Assembly (NCBI GenBank): GCA_963734955.1 | Contig: CAVTJO010000016.1 | Location: 124,001 to 188,000 of the forward strand | Direction: 5' to 3' | From: UBA11986 sp963734955 | GTDB taxonomy: Bacteria > Bacteroidota > Ignavibacteria > UBA10030 > UBA6906 | Length of the DNA: 64,000 nucleotides | Shown: piece after piece, positions 17,297 to 26,095 of the stretch | Position numbering within the stretch: the stretch's first letter is position 1 | How the letters are laid out: each line of letters opens with the position of its first letter | Program-made: the position numbers and the translations under genes | Notes under the pieces: generated by a model | What the model saw: the letters and a program-made list of their open reading frames with translations, nothing else | Told to the model about the DNA's origin: nothing | The model's database searches: none

Positions 17297-18667
17297 ATGA
17301 AGACGATTATTGAACCTTTTAAGATCAAATCGGTCGAGCCCATCAAGTTCACCACCCCCGAAGAGCGTGAGAGTGTCCTTCGATCGGCGTACTACAACAT
17401 GTTCCTGATTCCCGCGGAAGAGGTTCTCATTGATCTGTTGACAGACAGCGGCACTTCCGCCATGAGCGCGGACCAATGGGCCGGCGTGATGCAGGGAGAC
17501 GAGTCGTATGCGGGCGCACGAAGCTTCTATAGATTCGAACGGAAGGTCCGGGAACTGACTGGACTCAAACATATCATCCCTACACATCAGGGTCGGGCTG
17601 CTGAGAAGATCCTCTTTTCGTTGGTGGGGGGTAAGGGGAAGTATGTCCCGAACAATTCTCACTTTGATACCACTCGTGCCAACGTCGAGTTCTCAGGTGG
17701 AGAAGCTGTCGACTTCCCAACAGAAGAAGGGAAACACCCTGAAGTGATTGCCGATTTCAAGGGAAACATGGATATCCAGTCGCTTGAGGTGTTCATCAAG
17801 AGAGTTGGCCCGGGAAACATCCCTTTATGCATGATCACCGTGACAAACAACTCGGGCGGTGGGCAGCCTGTGTCCATGAAGAATATTCGTGAGACGAAAG
17901 CAGTGTGCAAGAAATACGGAATTCCCTTTTTCCTTGATGCCTGCAGGTTTGCGGAGAACGCATACTTCATCAAGAAGAGGGAGGAGGGATATGCAAATGT
18001 TCCGGTCAAGAAGATCGTCCAGGAGATGTTTTCGTATGCGGACGGCGCGACCATGAGCGCGAAGAAGGATGCACTCGTGAACATGGGAGGGTTCATTGCA
18101 CTGAACGATGACGCACTTGCGATTCGTGCAAGGAACCTGCTTATCGTGACGGAAGGGTTCCCTACCTATGGCGGCCTGGCCGGACGTGATCTCGAGGCGA
18201 TCGCGATTGGACTCGACGAGATCCTTGATGAGCATTATCTCCAATATCGGATTCGTTCTGTTGAATATCTTGGCGAACGTCTGACGAAGGCGGGCGTTGC
18301 GATACTTCAACCTCCGGGTGGACACGCCATTTATCTGGATGCAAAACAGATTTTACCTCATATCCCACCTGACCAGTATCCCGGTCAGACACTTGTCGTG
18401 GAATTGTATCGCGTCGGAGGAATCAGGTCTGTGGAAATCGGAAGCGTGATGTTCGGGAAGTACGACTCCTCGATGAAACTCATTCCCTCCCGGATGGAGC
18501 TTGTCCGGCTGGCAATTCCACGCCGGGTGTACACACAAAGCCACATCGATTATGTCATCGAAGTTGTTATCGAAGCGTTCGCCCGTCGAGAGAAGATGAA
18601 AGGCTACAAGATAGTCGAGGAGGCTCCAATACTCCGACATTTTACAGCCAGGTTTGCGCCACTTTAG
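17297..18667 (+). CDS. tnaA: Tryptophanase (tryptophanase/tyrosine phenol-lyase family)
   Basis: 456 residues from the ATG at 17297, which aligns with the EPFRI start of known family members; an in-frame ATG 20 codons upstream exists. PLP enzyme releasing indole, pyruvate and ammonia from tryptophan. Signatures are IDLLTDSGTSAMS, IPTHQGRAAE, the PLP lysine in TMSAKKDALV (~256), EGFPTYGGLAGRDLEA and the C-terminal HFTARF. In the substrate-discriminating segment it reads VEIGS like TnaA, not MERG as in tyrosine phenol-lyase (whose Arg binds the phenol ring), so tryptophanase is preferred. No TnaC-like leader peptide with a conserved Trp was recognised upstream. Confidence 0.85.
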   Translation: MKTIIEPFKIKSVEPIKFTTPEERESVLRSAYYNMFLIPAEEVLIDLLTDSGTSAMSADQWAGVMQGDESYAGARSFYRFERKVRELTGLKHIIPTHQGRAAEKILFSLVGGKGKYVPNNSHFDTTRANVEFSGGEAVDFPTEEGKHPEVIADFKGNMDIQSLEVFIKRVGPGNIPLCMITVTNNSGGGQPVSMKNIRETKAVCKKYGIPFFLDACRFAENAYFIKKREEGYANVPVKKIVQEMFSYADGATMSAKKDALVNMGGFIALNDDALAIRARNLLIVTEGFPTYGGLAGRDLEAIAIGLDEILDEHYLQYRIRSVEYLGERLTKAGVAILQPPGGHAIYLDAKQILPHIPPDQYPGQTLVVELYRVGGIRSVEIGSVMFGKYDSSMKLIPSRMELVRLAIPRRVYTQSHIDYVIEVVIEAFARREKMKGYKIVEEAPILRHFTARFAPL

Positions 18668-18694
18668 TGCCGGGTCATCCTGATCAAAATTCCG

Positions 18695-18723
18695 TTGCTT
18701 AAGAGCATGGAAATTGGTATACT
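18695..18723 (+). promoter_or_regulatory. Candidate promoter of the Yip1-like gene
   Basis: TTGCTT and TATACT are spaced by 17 bases, 65 bases before the ATG at 18788 and just after the tryptophanase stop. Confidence 0.5.
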
Positions 18724-18787
18724 CATAACCAGTTGATTTGCTTTGGGTTGTAGGTTGGACGTCGATTGGCGAGGCGCAGTATAACCA

Positions 18788-19480
18788 ATGATCGCTTGCT
18801 CGGTCTGTGGTCAGCAGAATGATGATTTGGCAATCCTGTGTTTTTCCTGTCGCAGCTATCTCCAGTCGAAAGTCGACAATATCAACCTCTTTGAAACAAT
18901 CTGGCAGCTCATGGAACGACCACGGGATGCATTCAGGCGTATCATACTCGCGACTCATAAGAACTACATGTATCTTTTGAGTTGTCTTTTGGGCATGAGC
19001 ATCACGTTCGGCTTCTTTTGGTTGAAGAGTGTCGGACCCCGGTTCGCCAACGTGCTGACGCTTGCGGGAACCGGTAGTCTGATCGGAGTCCCGGTCGGGC
19101 TGGGCTTTGTGTTTATTGTGAGCGTTCTGTTTGGAAGATGTGTCAGGCTCATGGGCGGGAAAGCGACCATCCGAAACACGATGGCTGTTATTGCATATGC
19201 ATGCGTCCCCATCGTCCTTTCCCTCGTGTTCGTGTTTCCCCTTGAGATTGCCATATTTGGCACTGATTTCTTTGGCTCAAACCCTCCCCCGATTGTGATA
19301 AACCCGACGGTGTATCTTGCGTTATTGGCGTTCGACACGTTGGCGGCGCTATGGGCGGCTGTGCTTCTCTATCACGGGGTGAGCATATTGACGGGTTTCA
19401 CGAAACTCAAGTCGCTTACGCTCACGGTCATGACTGCTTTGGTCCCTGGAGCTCTTTCACTCGGCCTGAAGTTCATGTGA
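18788..19480 (+). CDS. Zinc-ribbon Yip1-family membrane protein
   Basis: 230 residues. An N-terminal zinc ribbon has Cys 4, 7, 18 and 21 (CSVCG and LCFSC). About five transmembrane helices follow, typical of Yip1-domain proteins, with the characteristic LMERPRDAFRRI segment before the first helix. Bacterial Yip1 proteins are inner-membrane proteins of unknown function. It starts a plus-strand run of small genes (zincin, ABM-like, hemerythrin). Confidence 0.8.
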   Translation: MIACSVCGQQNDDLAILCFSCRSYLQSKVDNINLFETIWQLMERPRDAFRRIILATHKNYMYLLSCLLGMSITFGFFWLKSVGPRFANVLTLAGTGSLIGVPVGLGFVFIVSVLFGRCVRLMGGKATIRNTMAVIAYACVPIVLSLVFVFPLEIAIFGTDFFGSNPPPIVINPTVYLALLAFDTLAALWAAVLLYHGVSILTGFTKLKSLTLTVMTALVPGALSLGLKFM

Positions 19481-19507
19481 CTGCAGCCGGAGCGCAATTA
19501 TAAGCTG

Positions 19508-19876
19508 ATGGACCCTGATGAGTTTGTGCGAATTGCTGAAGAGGAGTACGAGGCCCTTCCGGGATTCTTCAAAACAAGGATTGAGAATCTCAGAATTGTT
19601 GTGGAGGATCTCCCAGGACCCGATCTGCTACGTCAGGCACGAGTTGGGTCGCCCTACACACTTCTCGGTTTGTACCAGGGGGTGCCTCTGAACCACAGGA
19701 ACACGGGCTATGGTGCGTATCCGGTAGTCCCGGATACGATAACGCTGTTTAAGAAGAATATCGAGGCGGTTACACCGCCCGCGGCACTTCGCGAGAAGAT
19801 CCGCGAAGTACTGATCCACGAGATTGCCCACTACTTCGGAATGACGGAACGAGAAATTCGAGAAGCCGGATACTGA
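19508..19876 (+). CDS. Metallopeptidase family protein (zincin_1, PF06262-like)
   Basis: 122 residues, cytosolic. The minimal zinc-protease motif HEIAHYFGMTEREI is near the C-terminus (His 104, Glu 105, His 108), preceded by a substrate-edge strand around TITLFKKNIE. The N-terminal FVRIAEEEYEALP helix is typical of this small bacterial family, whose physiological substrate is unknown. It follows the Yip1-like gene by 27 bases. Confidence 0.85.
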   Translation: MDPDEFVRIAEEEYEALPGFFKTRIENLRIVVEDLPGPDLLRQARVGSPYTLLGLYQGVPLNHRNTGYGAYPVVPDTITLFKKNIEAVTPPAALREKIREVLIHEIAHYFGMTEREIREAGY

Positions 19877-19913
19877 ACAAGGAAAGACACCATCATTGAT
19901 GAAAGGATACTAA

Positions 19914-20213
19914 ATGCCAAGAGTCATGTTTACTATCTCGTACAGCATCAAGCCTGAAAATCGGGATCAGTATCTGGCGCTCATAAAGGATATGAAAGAA
20001 CACCTCACTTCAGTCGGTAAGCACAACTATTCCGTCTTTGAGGCGAAGGGGCGAAAGAATCACTTTACCGAGGTGTTCATAACCAACAGCATTGAGGAGT
20101 TCGATAACCTCGAAGACAACCTTGATGAAAAGGCCCAGGAGCTGGTCAGCAACCTTGAAGGGCTTGTCGACAATGGAGGAATGAAATATAATACGGTTGT
20201 GGAGATCATTTGA
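19914..20213 (+). CDS. Small ferredoxin-like-fold (ABM/Dabb-like) protein
   Basis: 99 residues with the beta-alpha-beta pattern of dimeric alpha/beta-barrel proteins: MFTISYSIKPENRDQYLALI, then a second half FTEVFITNSIEEFDNLED. No catalytic residues are evident. AAAGGA lies upstream of the ATG. Four bases separate its stop from the hemerythrin ATG, so the two are co-transcribed. A role as a small stress or oxygenase-like protein is possible but not supported by motif. Confidence 0.65.
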   Translation: MPRVMFTISYSIKPENRDQYLALIKDMKEHLTSVGKHNYSVFEAKGRKNHFTEVFITNSIEEFDNLEDNLDEKAQELVSNLEGLVDNGGMKYNTVVEII

Positions 20214-20217
20214 GCAC

Positions 20218-20712
20218 ATGCAGGGCCGGAAGAAACATATTGATCCAATCGCACAGTTCATGCAGGAACATGATGAAATGCTGGTTCACCTCTCTTCCCT
20301 GAACAAAGCCACGACGTCATTATCACAGCACGGGTTTTCAGCAGACGCCTTCAACAAGGTCACAGCCGCCCTCCGATTCATCGAGGTTGAAGTGGGAGTC
20401 CATAACAAGAGGGAAGAAGAGGCCCTCTTCCCAGTTCTGGAGCGGTACGTCGAGGGACCAACCCGGCTCATGCGTGAGGACCACAAGTACATGAAGAAGG
20501 AATATCTCAAGCTTCGCCAGGCGGTGAACAGGCTCAACAGAAGAAAGGAAAGCAAAACTGCAGCACTGGCACTCGAGACAACTGCCAAGGGAATTGTCCA
20601 GCGGCTCGTGAATCACATCCACAAGGAAAACCATATACTGTTTCCACTTGTTCAGAAATTCATGACGAAGGATGCGCTGCGCGAGGTTGCGCGCAGAATG
20701 ATCCAACCCTGA
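20218..20712 (+). CDS. Hemerythrin-domain (HHE) protein
   Basis: 164 residues from the ATG at 20218. Four-helix-bundle hemerythrin-like signature: EHDEMLVHLSSL (first His), HNKREEEALFPVLE (HxxxEE-type ligands), MREDHKYMKKEYLKL, and HIHKENHILFPLVQKF. These His/Glu positions match the di-iron site of HHE proteins such as RIC/YtfE relatives. Likely functions are O2 or NO sensing, iron-sulfur repair or iron handling; the sequence does not distinguish them. The 430 bases after it hold no gene. Confidence 0.85.
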   Translation: MQGRKKHIDPIAQFMQEHDEMLVHLSSLNKATTSLSQHGFSADAFNKVTAALRFIEVEVGVHNKREEEALFPVLERYVEGPTRLMREDHKYMKKEYLKLRQAVNRLNRRKESKTAALALETTAKGIVQRLVNHIHKENHILFPLVQKFMTKDALREVARRMIQP

Positions 20713-21142
20713 AGTCATGCTGTCCCACTCTTTTGTCCTGATGGCTCCCATGATATCGGGTCGTCATTCCGATGCAAGATCACCAACCCGCGTCTACATA
20801 CAGCGGCCATTTGGTCAAACCGAATCGTCTTTTTGCCGACCGTCAAACTCTCAGAAACCGAAGTCAATCTTGAGCCTGCGGGAGCATGGTGAGTCCGTTT
20901 GAGAGACGCCTGATGGATCTTGGTTGAGACTTGAAGCTGGTTCAACTGGATTGAGCCTTCTGCTGACCTTCACGTTCCCGTGCATAGGTGATCCAGGACG
21001 TGAAGGACGTACAAGGGGGTGCACTAACACCAAAGGCCGAGCGGCGTACACCCAGTAAAGTCGATGGCTGAAGAATCGCAACAGTCCCTTAGAATAATAT
21101 AGTTCATCTTAAATCACCCAAGTCAGCCCCCAAATAAGTCAA
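20713..21142. other. Gene-free region with an inverted repeat
   Basis: No reading frame with coding character on either strand. The only structure I see is a 9-bp perfect inverted repeat CCTTCACGT (20967-20975)/ACGTGAAGG (20998-21006) with a 22-base loop. It has no T-tract, so it is not an obvious terminator. The last ~60 bases are AT-rich and may hold the promoter of the M29-like gene. Confidence 0.5.
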
Positions 21143-22300
21143 ATGATTAAGCCTTGTTCATCAATTCCAAATCTTGACTTTCCCCGGCTTTACTCTCTGC
21201 TCAACGCTGTGTTTGCGCTCGAGGAGCGTGAACGGGGACTGACAATACTGGTTGACCTCCCCGATGCTCGTCTCAAAGATAACGCCGAATGGGCTGACCG
21301 GCGACGGATCGCCACCGAATGGTTCTCTTCGCTACTGGAAAATGCCGGGAATCTTCCGTTTAAGTCCCTCACGCTTTGCACTTACGATAACGTAGGATCG
21401 AATAATAACGAGCTGCCGGCGGTCTTGACTGTCGCTGCAGAATTGAAGGGAAGTAAATCGGGGACCCTCGGTGAAAAGATTGCCCTCGAGAAAATCCTGG
21501 AGGCTTCAAGCATCATCCTCGCACCAACTGAGTTGTCTGCAACTGCTCCACTGAAGAATCTTGCCAAACGGTTCCCCTTTCGTGGCGCAACGCTTCCCGG
21601 ATTCAGCAGGAAGATGATTCCCGCTCTTTCCCTCGATTACGAGAAAGTGCACGAAAGAGTCATGCAGTTCAAATCAAGGCTCGACAAGGCGACAAGTGCG
21701 ACCATTCATCTTAATGCTGAGGGAACGCTGCACAAATTGGTCCTTGATCTGCGTTACCGGTCCGCCCATGCGAGCGGCGGACTCATGCGGGAGAACGGGA
21801 TTGTAGCGAATCTGCCATCCGGCGAAGCATACATTGTTCCTTATGAGGGAGAACGGCCCGGAGAAACGAGCCGAACCGCGGGCTCTCTCCCAGTCCAGTT
21901 CGGGTCGGAAATGGTGGTCTACCGGCTGGAGGGCAATAGGGCGGTAGATGTGATATCGACAGGGATGATCTCTGACCAGGAAAGGTCAAGGCTACGCGAT
22001 GAACCGGCGTATGGAAACATTGCAGAACTTGGTCTGGGTGTTCTTGGCGAATGGGGGGTTGAAGCAATGGGGAGCATCCTGCTTGATGAGAAACTCGGAC
22101 TGCACGTTGCCTTCGGGCGGAGCGACCACTTTGGCGGAGCCACAGGTCCTTCTGCATTCCGGAATCAGTCGAACGTCATTCACATCGACCGGATTTATGT
22201 CCCAACTTGTCAGCCAGGAGTACGAGTGGAGAAAGTTGTTCTGACATATGACGGTGGGGAAGAGGAGACCGTAATGAAAGTTGGGAAGTATTGCGTCTAA
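21143..22300 (+). CDS. Aminopeptidase, M29-like
   Basis: 385 residues. The C-terminal half carries the pattern of M29 aminopeptidases and related NicX-type enzymes: VANLPSGEAYIVPYEGE, NIAELGLGVL, a DEKLGLHVAFGRSDHFGG block and a final HIDRIY. These supply the glutamates, histidines and aspartate that bind two metals in aminopeptidase T. The N-terminal half is an alpha/beta domain with lower similarity. Cytosolic; expected to remove N-terminal residues from peptides, though a ring-cleaving dioxygenase-like role is known in the superfamily. Confidence 0.65.
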   Translation: MIKPCSSIPNLDFPRLYSLLNAVFALEERERGLTILVDLPDARLKDNAEWADRRRIATEWFSSLLENAGNLPFKSLTLCTYDNVGSNNNELPAVLTVAAELKGSKSGTLGEKIALEKILEASSIILAPTELSATAPLKNLAKRFPFRGATLPGFSRKMIPALSLDYEKVHERVMQFKSRLDKATSATIHLNAEGTLHKLVLDLRYRSAHASGGLMRENGIVANLPSGEAYIVPYEGERPGETSRTAGSLPVQFGSEMVVYRLEGNRAVDVISTGMISDQERSRLRDEPAYGNIAELGLGVLGEWGVEAMGSILLDEKLGLHVAFGRSDHFGGATGPSAFRNQSNVIHIDRIYVPTCQPGVRVEKVVLTYDGGEEETVMKVGKYCV

Positions 22301-22348
22301 CCACCGAGACTAGTACTCAACAAGTTGCATAGAACCAACTGAACAATA

Positions 22349-22672
22349 ATGACTTTACCAATCATAACACAAGTAAAACAAACCAGCTCGTCGGAGGTCT
22401 CCTTCAGTTGGAGCGACGGCTTCACGGCCGTGGTAACGCTAAGAGATATTCGCGCTGCATGCCCATGCGCAGGATGCAAGGGGGAAACCGTTCTTCTGAA
22501 AACGTACTCTCCTCCTGAGCCTTCATCTGAATCTCCCGGGATGTACGATCTCAAGGCAATCGAAACCGTGGGTGGATACGCGCTGAAATTCACGTGGGGT
22601 GACGGGCATAATATGGGCATCTACACATGGGAGCATTTGCGGAATATGATGAAACAAACAGACAAAAAGTAA
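22349..22672 (+). CDS. DUF971 domain protein
   Basis: 107 residues. The domain (gamma-butyrobetaine hydroxylase N-terminal-like, PF06155) shows FSWSDGFTAVVTLRDIRAACPCAGC, which is cut here to its cysteine motif CPCAGC, and the closing FTWGDGHNMGIYTWEHLR. Stand-alone DUF971 proteins often accompany Mrp/ApbC iron-sulfur carriers and may bind a metal through the cysteines. No Mrp gene is visible here. A 61-codon gene follows 27 bases later. Confidence 0.85.
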   Translation: MTLPIITQVKQTSSSEVSFSWSDGFTAVVTLRDIRAACPCAGCKGETVLLKTYSPPEPSSESPGMYDLKAIETVGGYALKFTWGDGHNMGIYTWEHLRNMMKQTDKK

Positions 22673-22699
22673 GACCGAAGTATTGGTTCGAGGAATGGA

Positions 22700-22885
22700 A
22701 TGGCAGCACAGGACAAGTTTGAGAGCGTCGTTGCGTCCCTGACACCCGAGGAACGAGAGCAGCTGAAGGGTTACCTGCGGATAAAAAGGGATGAACTTCT
22801 CGCGGCAAGAAGCGAAGACGCAAGAGTAAGACTGGTACGTGAATTCACAAGTGAGGTACACAACCTCCTGGCAGGAACTCGATAA
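22700..22885 (+). CDS. Small hypothetical protein
   Basis: 61 residues, highly charged and probably two helices (LTPEEREQLKGYLRIKRDEL). GAGGA lies before the ATG. No recognised domain and no membrane segment. It is probably real because of its ribosome-binding site, coding composition and operon position after the DUF971 gene. Confidence 0.55.
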   Translation: MAAQDKFESVVASLTPEEREQLKGYLRIKRDELLAARSEDARVRLVREFTSEVHNLLAGTR

Positions 22886-22925
22886 GCCGAGGCCGAATCG
22901 AAAATCGAGCTTCTTTGTAACGACA

Positions 22926-22946
22926 GAGCCCGCAGTCCGCGGGCTC
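22926..22946. terminator. Hairpin between convergent genes, possible bidirectional terminator
   Basis: Perfect 8-bp stem GAGCCCGC/GCGGGCTC with a 5-base loop, lying between the small plus-strand gene and the minus-strand M28 peptidase. T-tracts on both sides are weak. Confidence 0.6.
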
Positions 22947-22972
22947 CGTTAACTGTGGAATTCGCTCCAGCA

Positions 22973-24787
22973 TTATTGGCGCTTCTGCATTACAGCCTGA
23001 ACGCTTAATCGCTTTCCATCACGCATCACTTCCACGCCGACCTGTTGTCCTGATTTCAGTTCTCCGAGTATCCCCATGTAGTCATAGATGTTCAGAACTT
23101 TCTTCCCGGCCATTATCACGATGAGATCCCCGGCCTTCAATCCGGCCTTCTCCGCAGGTCCGCCGGGGCGCGTGCTCCCGATTCTAAGGCCATCTTTTGC
23201 CTCACCATAGTCAGGCACGATACCCAGGGTTACGTTGAACCCACGGCTATCACCAGAGCTTGCCGTGGTGGATGCTGTTCTCGTAAATACGGGCCGCTCC
23301 GGAGCCGAATCCAAATCCTTCACGATGCTGTAAACGTACTGGGTCACCTTCTGTTCGCCGGTGTAGTTGAGCTTGTCCCAATCATCAGATGGCTTATGGT
23401 AGTCGCTGTGCGTTCCGGTGAAGAAAAACAGCACCGGTATATCCTTTCCGTAGAACTGCGAGTGGTCACTTGGACCAATACCATCGGGGATGAGCTTAAG
23501 AGTGAAGGTGCTGTCGCTGTCATACTTTGCCAACAACGGATTCCAGGCTGGGGATGTTCCGGTTCCATACACTGTGAGAGACTTGTTCTCCAGCCGCCCA
23601 ACCATATCCATGTTGATCATGGCGATAGTCTTGTCAATTGGGAAGTACGGATGGTTCACGTAATAACTTGAGCCGAGGGTTCCCAACTCTTCGCCTGTGA
23701 ATGCGGTAAAGATAAGAGTTCGCTTGAGTTCTTGTGCTTTCGAGGCAAATGCCTGTTCAAGTTCGAGCAAAGCAGCCGACCCGGAGGCATTGTCATCGGC
23801 ACCATTATGGATTTCATGGACGTCAGGGACAAGCGATCCGGAGCCGGGACCACCGTAGCCGAGATGGTCGAAGTGAGCACCGAGGACGATGGCTTCATCA
23901 CGCAACTTCGGATCATGGCCTTCGAGATATCCGACTACGTTTGCGCTCTTTTCACGAACAAACTCGACGTCTGTTTTGAGTGAAATAGTGACACCTGCCA
24001 GTTCAAACCCCTCGGGCTCTCGATTCTTCTTCATTTCCTCTTGTCTGACTCTTAAGTCCTTGCCGCTGGATGCAATGATCCTGTCGAAAAACGCTCTCTT
24101 CATTGAAACGGCCGGAAGCCCCGAACTGGCGAAGGATTGATCGTAACTTAGTTTGATGAGGTCATCATCGGGATCATCCACCGGCCCGCTCACAATGATG
24201 ATGGCTTGTGCGCCTTTTTCCCGCGCCGTCCGCGTCTTGTTGCGAAGAGACGTGTACTTGTTGAGATCACTATGCATGTCGTTGCCGTCCGGTCCGTACC
24301 GTAGCACCAGGACAATCTTTCCGTTTACATCGAGGTCCTTGTAATCGTCGTACTTGCTGTCAGGCGCGGAGATCCCGTATCCCACAAACACGATTGGCCC
24401 TGATACGGAGGCATTTGATGTAAAACCCAACGGCCTGAAGGCTTCGTCTACCTTGAGCTCTTCCTCGCCACCCTCAATCGCCTTCCCTTCCAGAATGCAT
24501 TTGTTGCCATCGCCGAGCCTCACAGACGCAACAAAATCGAACGTCTGAAAATAGGTTCCGCTGTCACCCGCCGGCGCCAACCCGTATCCCTTCATAAGTC
24601 CGGCAATATAATTCGCTGCCTTTCGATTTCCCTCGGTGCCGGCAAGACGACCCTCAAGCTCATCGGAGGCAAGGTATTTGACATGCTCCTTGAGTTCGTC
24701 CGCAGTTATGGCGGGGCTCGAAGTCTGCCCTAGGGCAAGGACTGTGGGAACGAGAAGGGAAAGGATTCCAAGCATGGTCCGCTTCAT
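22973..24787 (-). CDS. Secreted M28 peptidase with PA and PDZ domains
   Basis: 604 residues. A signal peptide (LSLLVPTVLALG) is followed by a protease-associated insert (~150-230), the M28 catalytic domain (~290-490) and a C-terminal PDZ domain (~530-600; GGPAEKAGLKAGDLIVIMAG). The two-zinc site is visible as GAHFDHLG (His 304 region), NGADDNASG (Asp 331 region), the catalytic pair GEELG (366-367), MDMVGR and the late HSDYHKP. Expected to be a periplasmic or secreted aminopeptidase releasing N-terminal residues. A TolB-like propeller gene precedes it by 47 bases on the same strand. Confidence 0.93.
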   Translation of the reverse strand: MKRTMLGILSLLVPTVLALGQTSSPAITADELKEHVKYLASDELEGRLAGTEGNRKAANYIAGLMKGYGLAPAGDSGTYFQTFDFVASVRLGDGNKCILEGKAIEGGEEELKVDEAFRPLGFTSNASVSGPIVFVGYGISAPDSKYDDYKDLDVNGKIVLVLRYGPDGNDMHSDLNKYTSLRNKTRTAREKGAQAIIIVSGPVDDPDDDLIKLSYDQSFASSGLPAVSMKRAFFDRIIASSGKDLRVRQEEMKKNREPEGFELAGVTISLKTDVEFVREKSANVVGYLEGHDPKLRDEAIVLGAHFDHLGYGGPGSGSLVPDVHEIHNGADDNASGSAALLELEQAFASKAQELKRTLIFTAFTGEELGTLGSSYYVNHPYFPIDKTIAMINMDMVGRLENKSLTVYGTGTSPAWNPLLAKYDSDSTFTLKLIPDGIGPSDHSQFYGKDIPVLFFFTGTHSDYHKPSDDWDKLNYTGEQKVTQYVYSIVKDLDSAPERPVFTRTASTTASSGDSRGFNVTLGIVPDYGEAKDGLRIGSTRPGGPAEKAGLKAGDLIVIMAGKKVLNIYDYMGILGELKSGQQVGVEVMRDGKRLSVQAVMQKRQ

Positions 24788-24834
24788 GAGTGCACTCGTA
24801 TTGTGTTAGGATTCTTTCAGCACCGCCGCATACG

Positions 24835-25881
24835 TCAGTCTTTCCAATCGGCAAGGAACAAGTTGGTTTCGCCCTTTACCGTACCGTTTCTGTTCGAGGC
24901 AAATACAAGGTGTTTTCCATCCCGTGTGAACATCGGAAAACTGTCGAACGTGTCGTTGTACGTGACTCGATCGAGACCAGTCCCGTCAGTGTTGATGATG
25001 TAGAGATCGAAGTTGCGCCCTTTTGGATCCCCCATATTCGATGCAAAGATGATCCGCTTGTTGTCCGGGTGAAAGAACGGCGCAAAGTTGGCGGCCCCAT
25101 TGTTGGTGATCTGACGTTTGTTGGAGCCATCAGCATTCATCACCATGATCTCCATCCGCGTAGGTCTGACGAGATGTTGGGCCAGCAGACCTTTGTACGT
25201 CGCTACCTCGGCGCTGTCCGTATAGTGCCATCCGCGGTAGCAAATCGATTTTCCATCCCAGGAATAGAAGGCGCCCCCGTCATATCCCAATTCGTTGGTG
25301 AGTTGCTTGATGTCGGTGCCATCAAGCTTCATGCTGTAGAGATCGAGGTCGCCGTTCCGGATCGAAGTGAACACAATCCTGTCTCCCGTTGGAGAGATCG
25401 TCGCCTCTGCGTCGTACCCGGGGGTCTTGGTAAGCTGTTTGAGATCGGAGCCATCAAGGTTGGCAGTGAAAATATCGTACTCAGGAGAGACCATCCACAC
25501 ATAACCCTTTGAGTAATCTGGAGGAGGTGGACACGTATCAATGAGCAGATGGGTGGAAGAAAACAGGATCTTCCTATCTCCTGGAAAGAAGTACCCGCAG
25601 GTCGTCCGGCCCTTGCCCGTGCTGACCCGGTGAACTTCTCGGGTAGCAAGGTCCATAATAAACATCTGGTCGCACTTGAATTCATCCCTCGTTGATTGAA
25701 AAATGAGTTTCGTCTCATCGAACGAAAAGTACCCCTCTGCATTCTGCCCGCCGAATGTGAGTTGCCTAAGGTTGGTGAAATGCTTTTCGCCTTCAACAAT
25801 GAGGGAAGGGGACTGACCGTTGACTGTGGCTTTTATAAGGACGATTGCAGCAAACAGTGTTACCCGCGATGTTTTGGTCAT
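24835..25881 (-). CDS. Secreted TolB-like beta-propeller (PD40/WD40-like) protein
   Basis: 348 residues with an N-terminal signal peptide ending near VNGQS. It contains five or six PD40 repeats of the type ISPTGDRIVFTSIRNGDLDL and FHPDNKRIIFASNMGDPKG, each followed by Y/F-x-M/I-N-x-D-G-T and QLT. These form a beta-propeller like the TolB C-terminal domain. It lacks a TolB N-terminal domain and any peptidase domain. Such proteins commonly sit beside secreted peptidases, here the M28 enzyme, and may bind peptides or polymers in the periplasm. Confidence 0.82.
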   Translation of the reverse strand: MTKTSRVTLFAAIVLIKATVNGQSPSLIVEGEKHFTNLRQLTFGGQNAEGYFSFDETKLIFQSTRDEFKCDQMFIMDLATREVHRVSTGKGRTTCGYFFPGDRKILFSSTHLLIDTCPPPPDYSKGYVWMVSPEYDIFTANLDGSDLKQLTKTPGYDAEATISPTGDRIVFTSIRNGDLDLYSMKLDGTDIKQLTNELGYDGGAFYSWDGKSICYRGWHYTDSAEVATYKGLLAQHLVRPTRMEIMVMNADGSNKRQITNNGAANFAPFFHPDNKRIIFASNMGDPKGRNFDLYIINTDGTGLDRVTYNDTFDSFPMFTRDGKHLVFASNRNGTVKGETNLFLADWKD

Positions 25882-26095
25882 CTTGAATACGAGAAGATTA
25901 TGATGGATTTGGGAAACATCGGCTCAAGTCAACAGCGATCCGTGAGGTACTTTTTTGCCTCCTTGGAAGCCATGCTCGAGTCGTTGTTGCGATACTTCAC
26001 CGCAAGAATTGAATGCAATATCCCGTCATTCTCGAGAACATCGTACGCAGGACACACGATTGGCTTATACGGAGTCACGAGGCAGGAAGACAATC

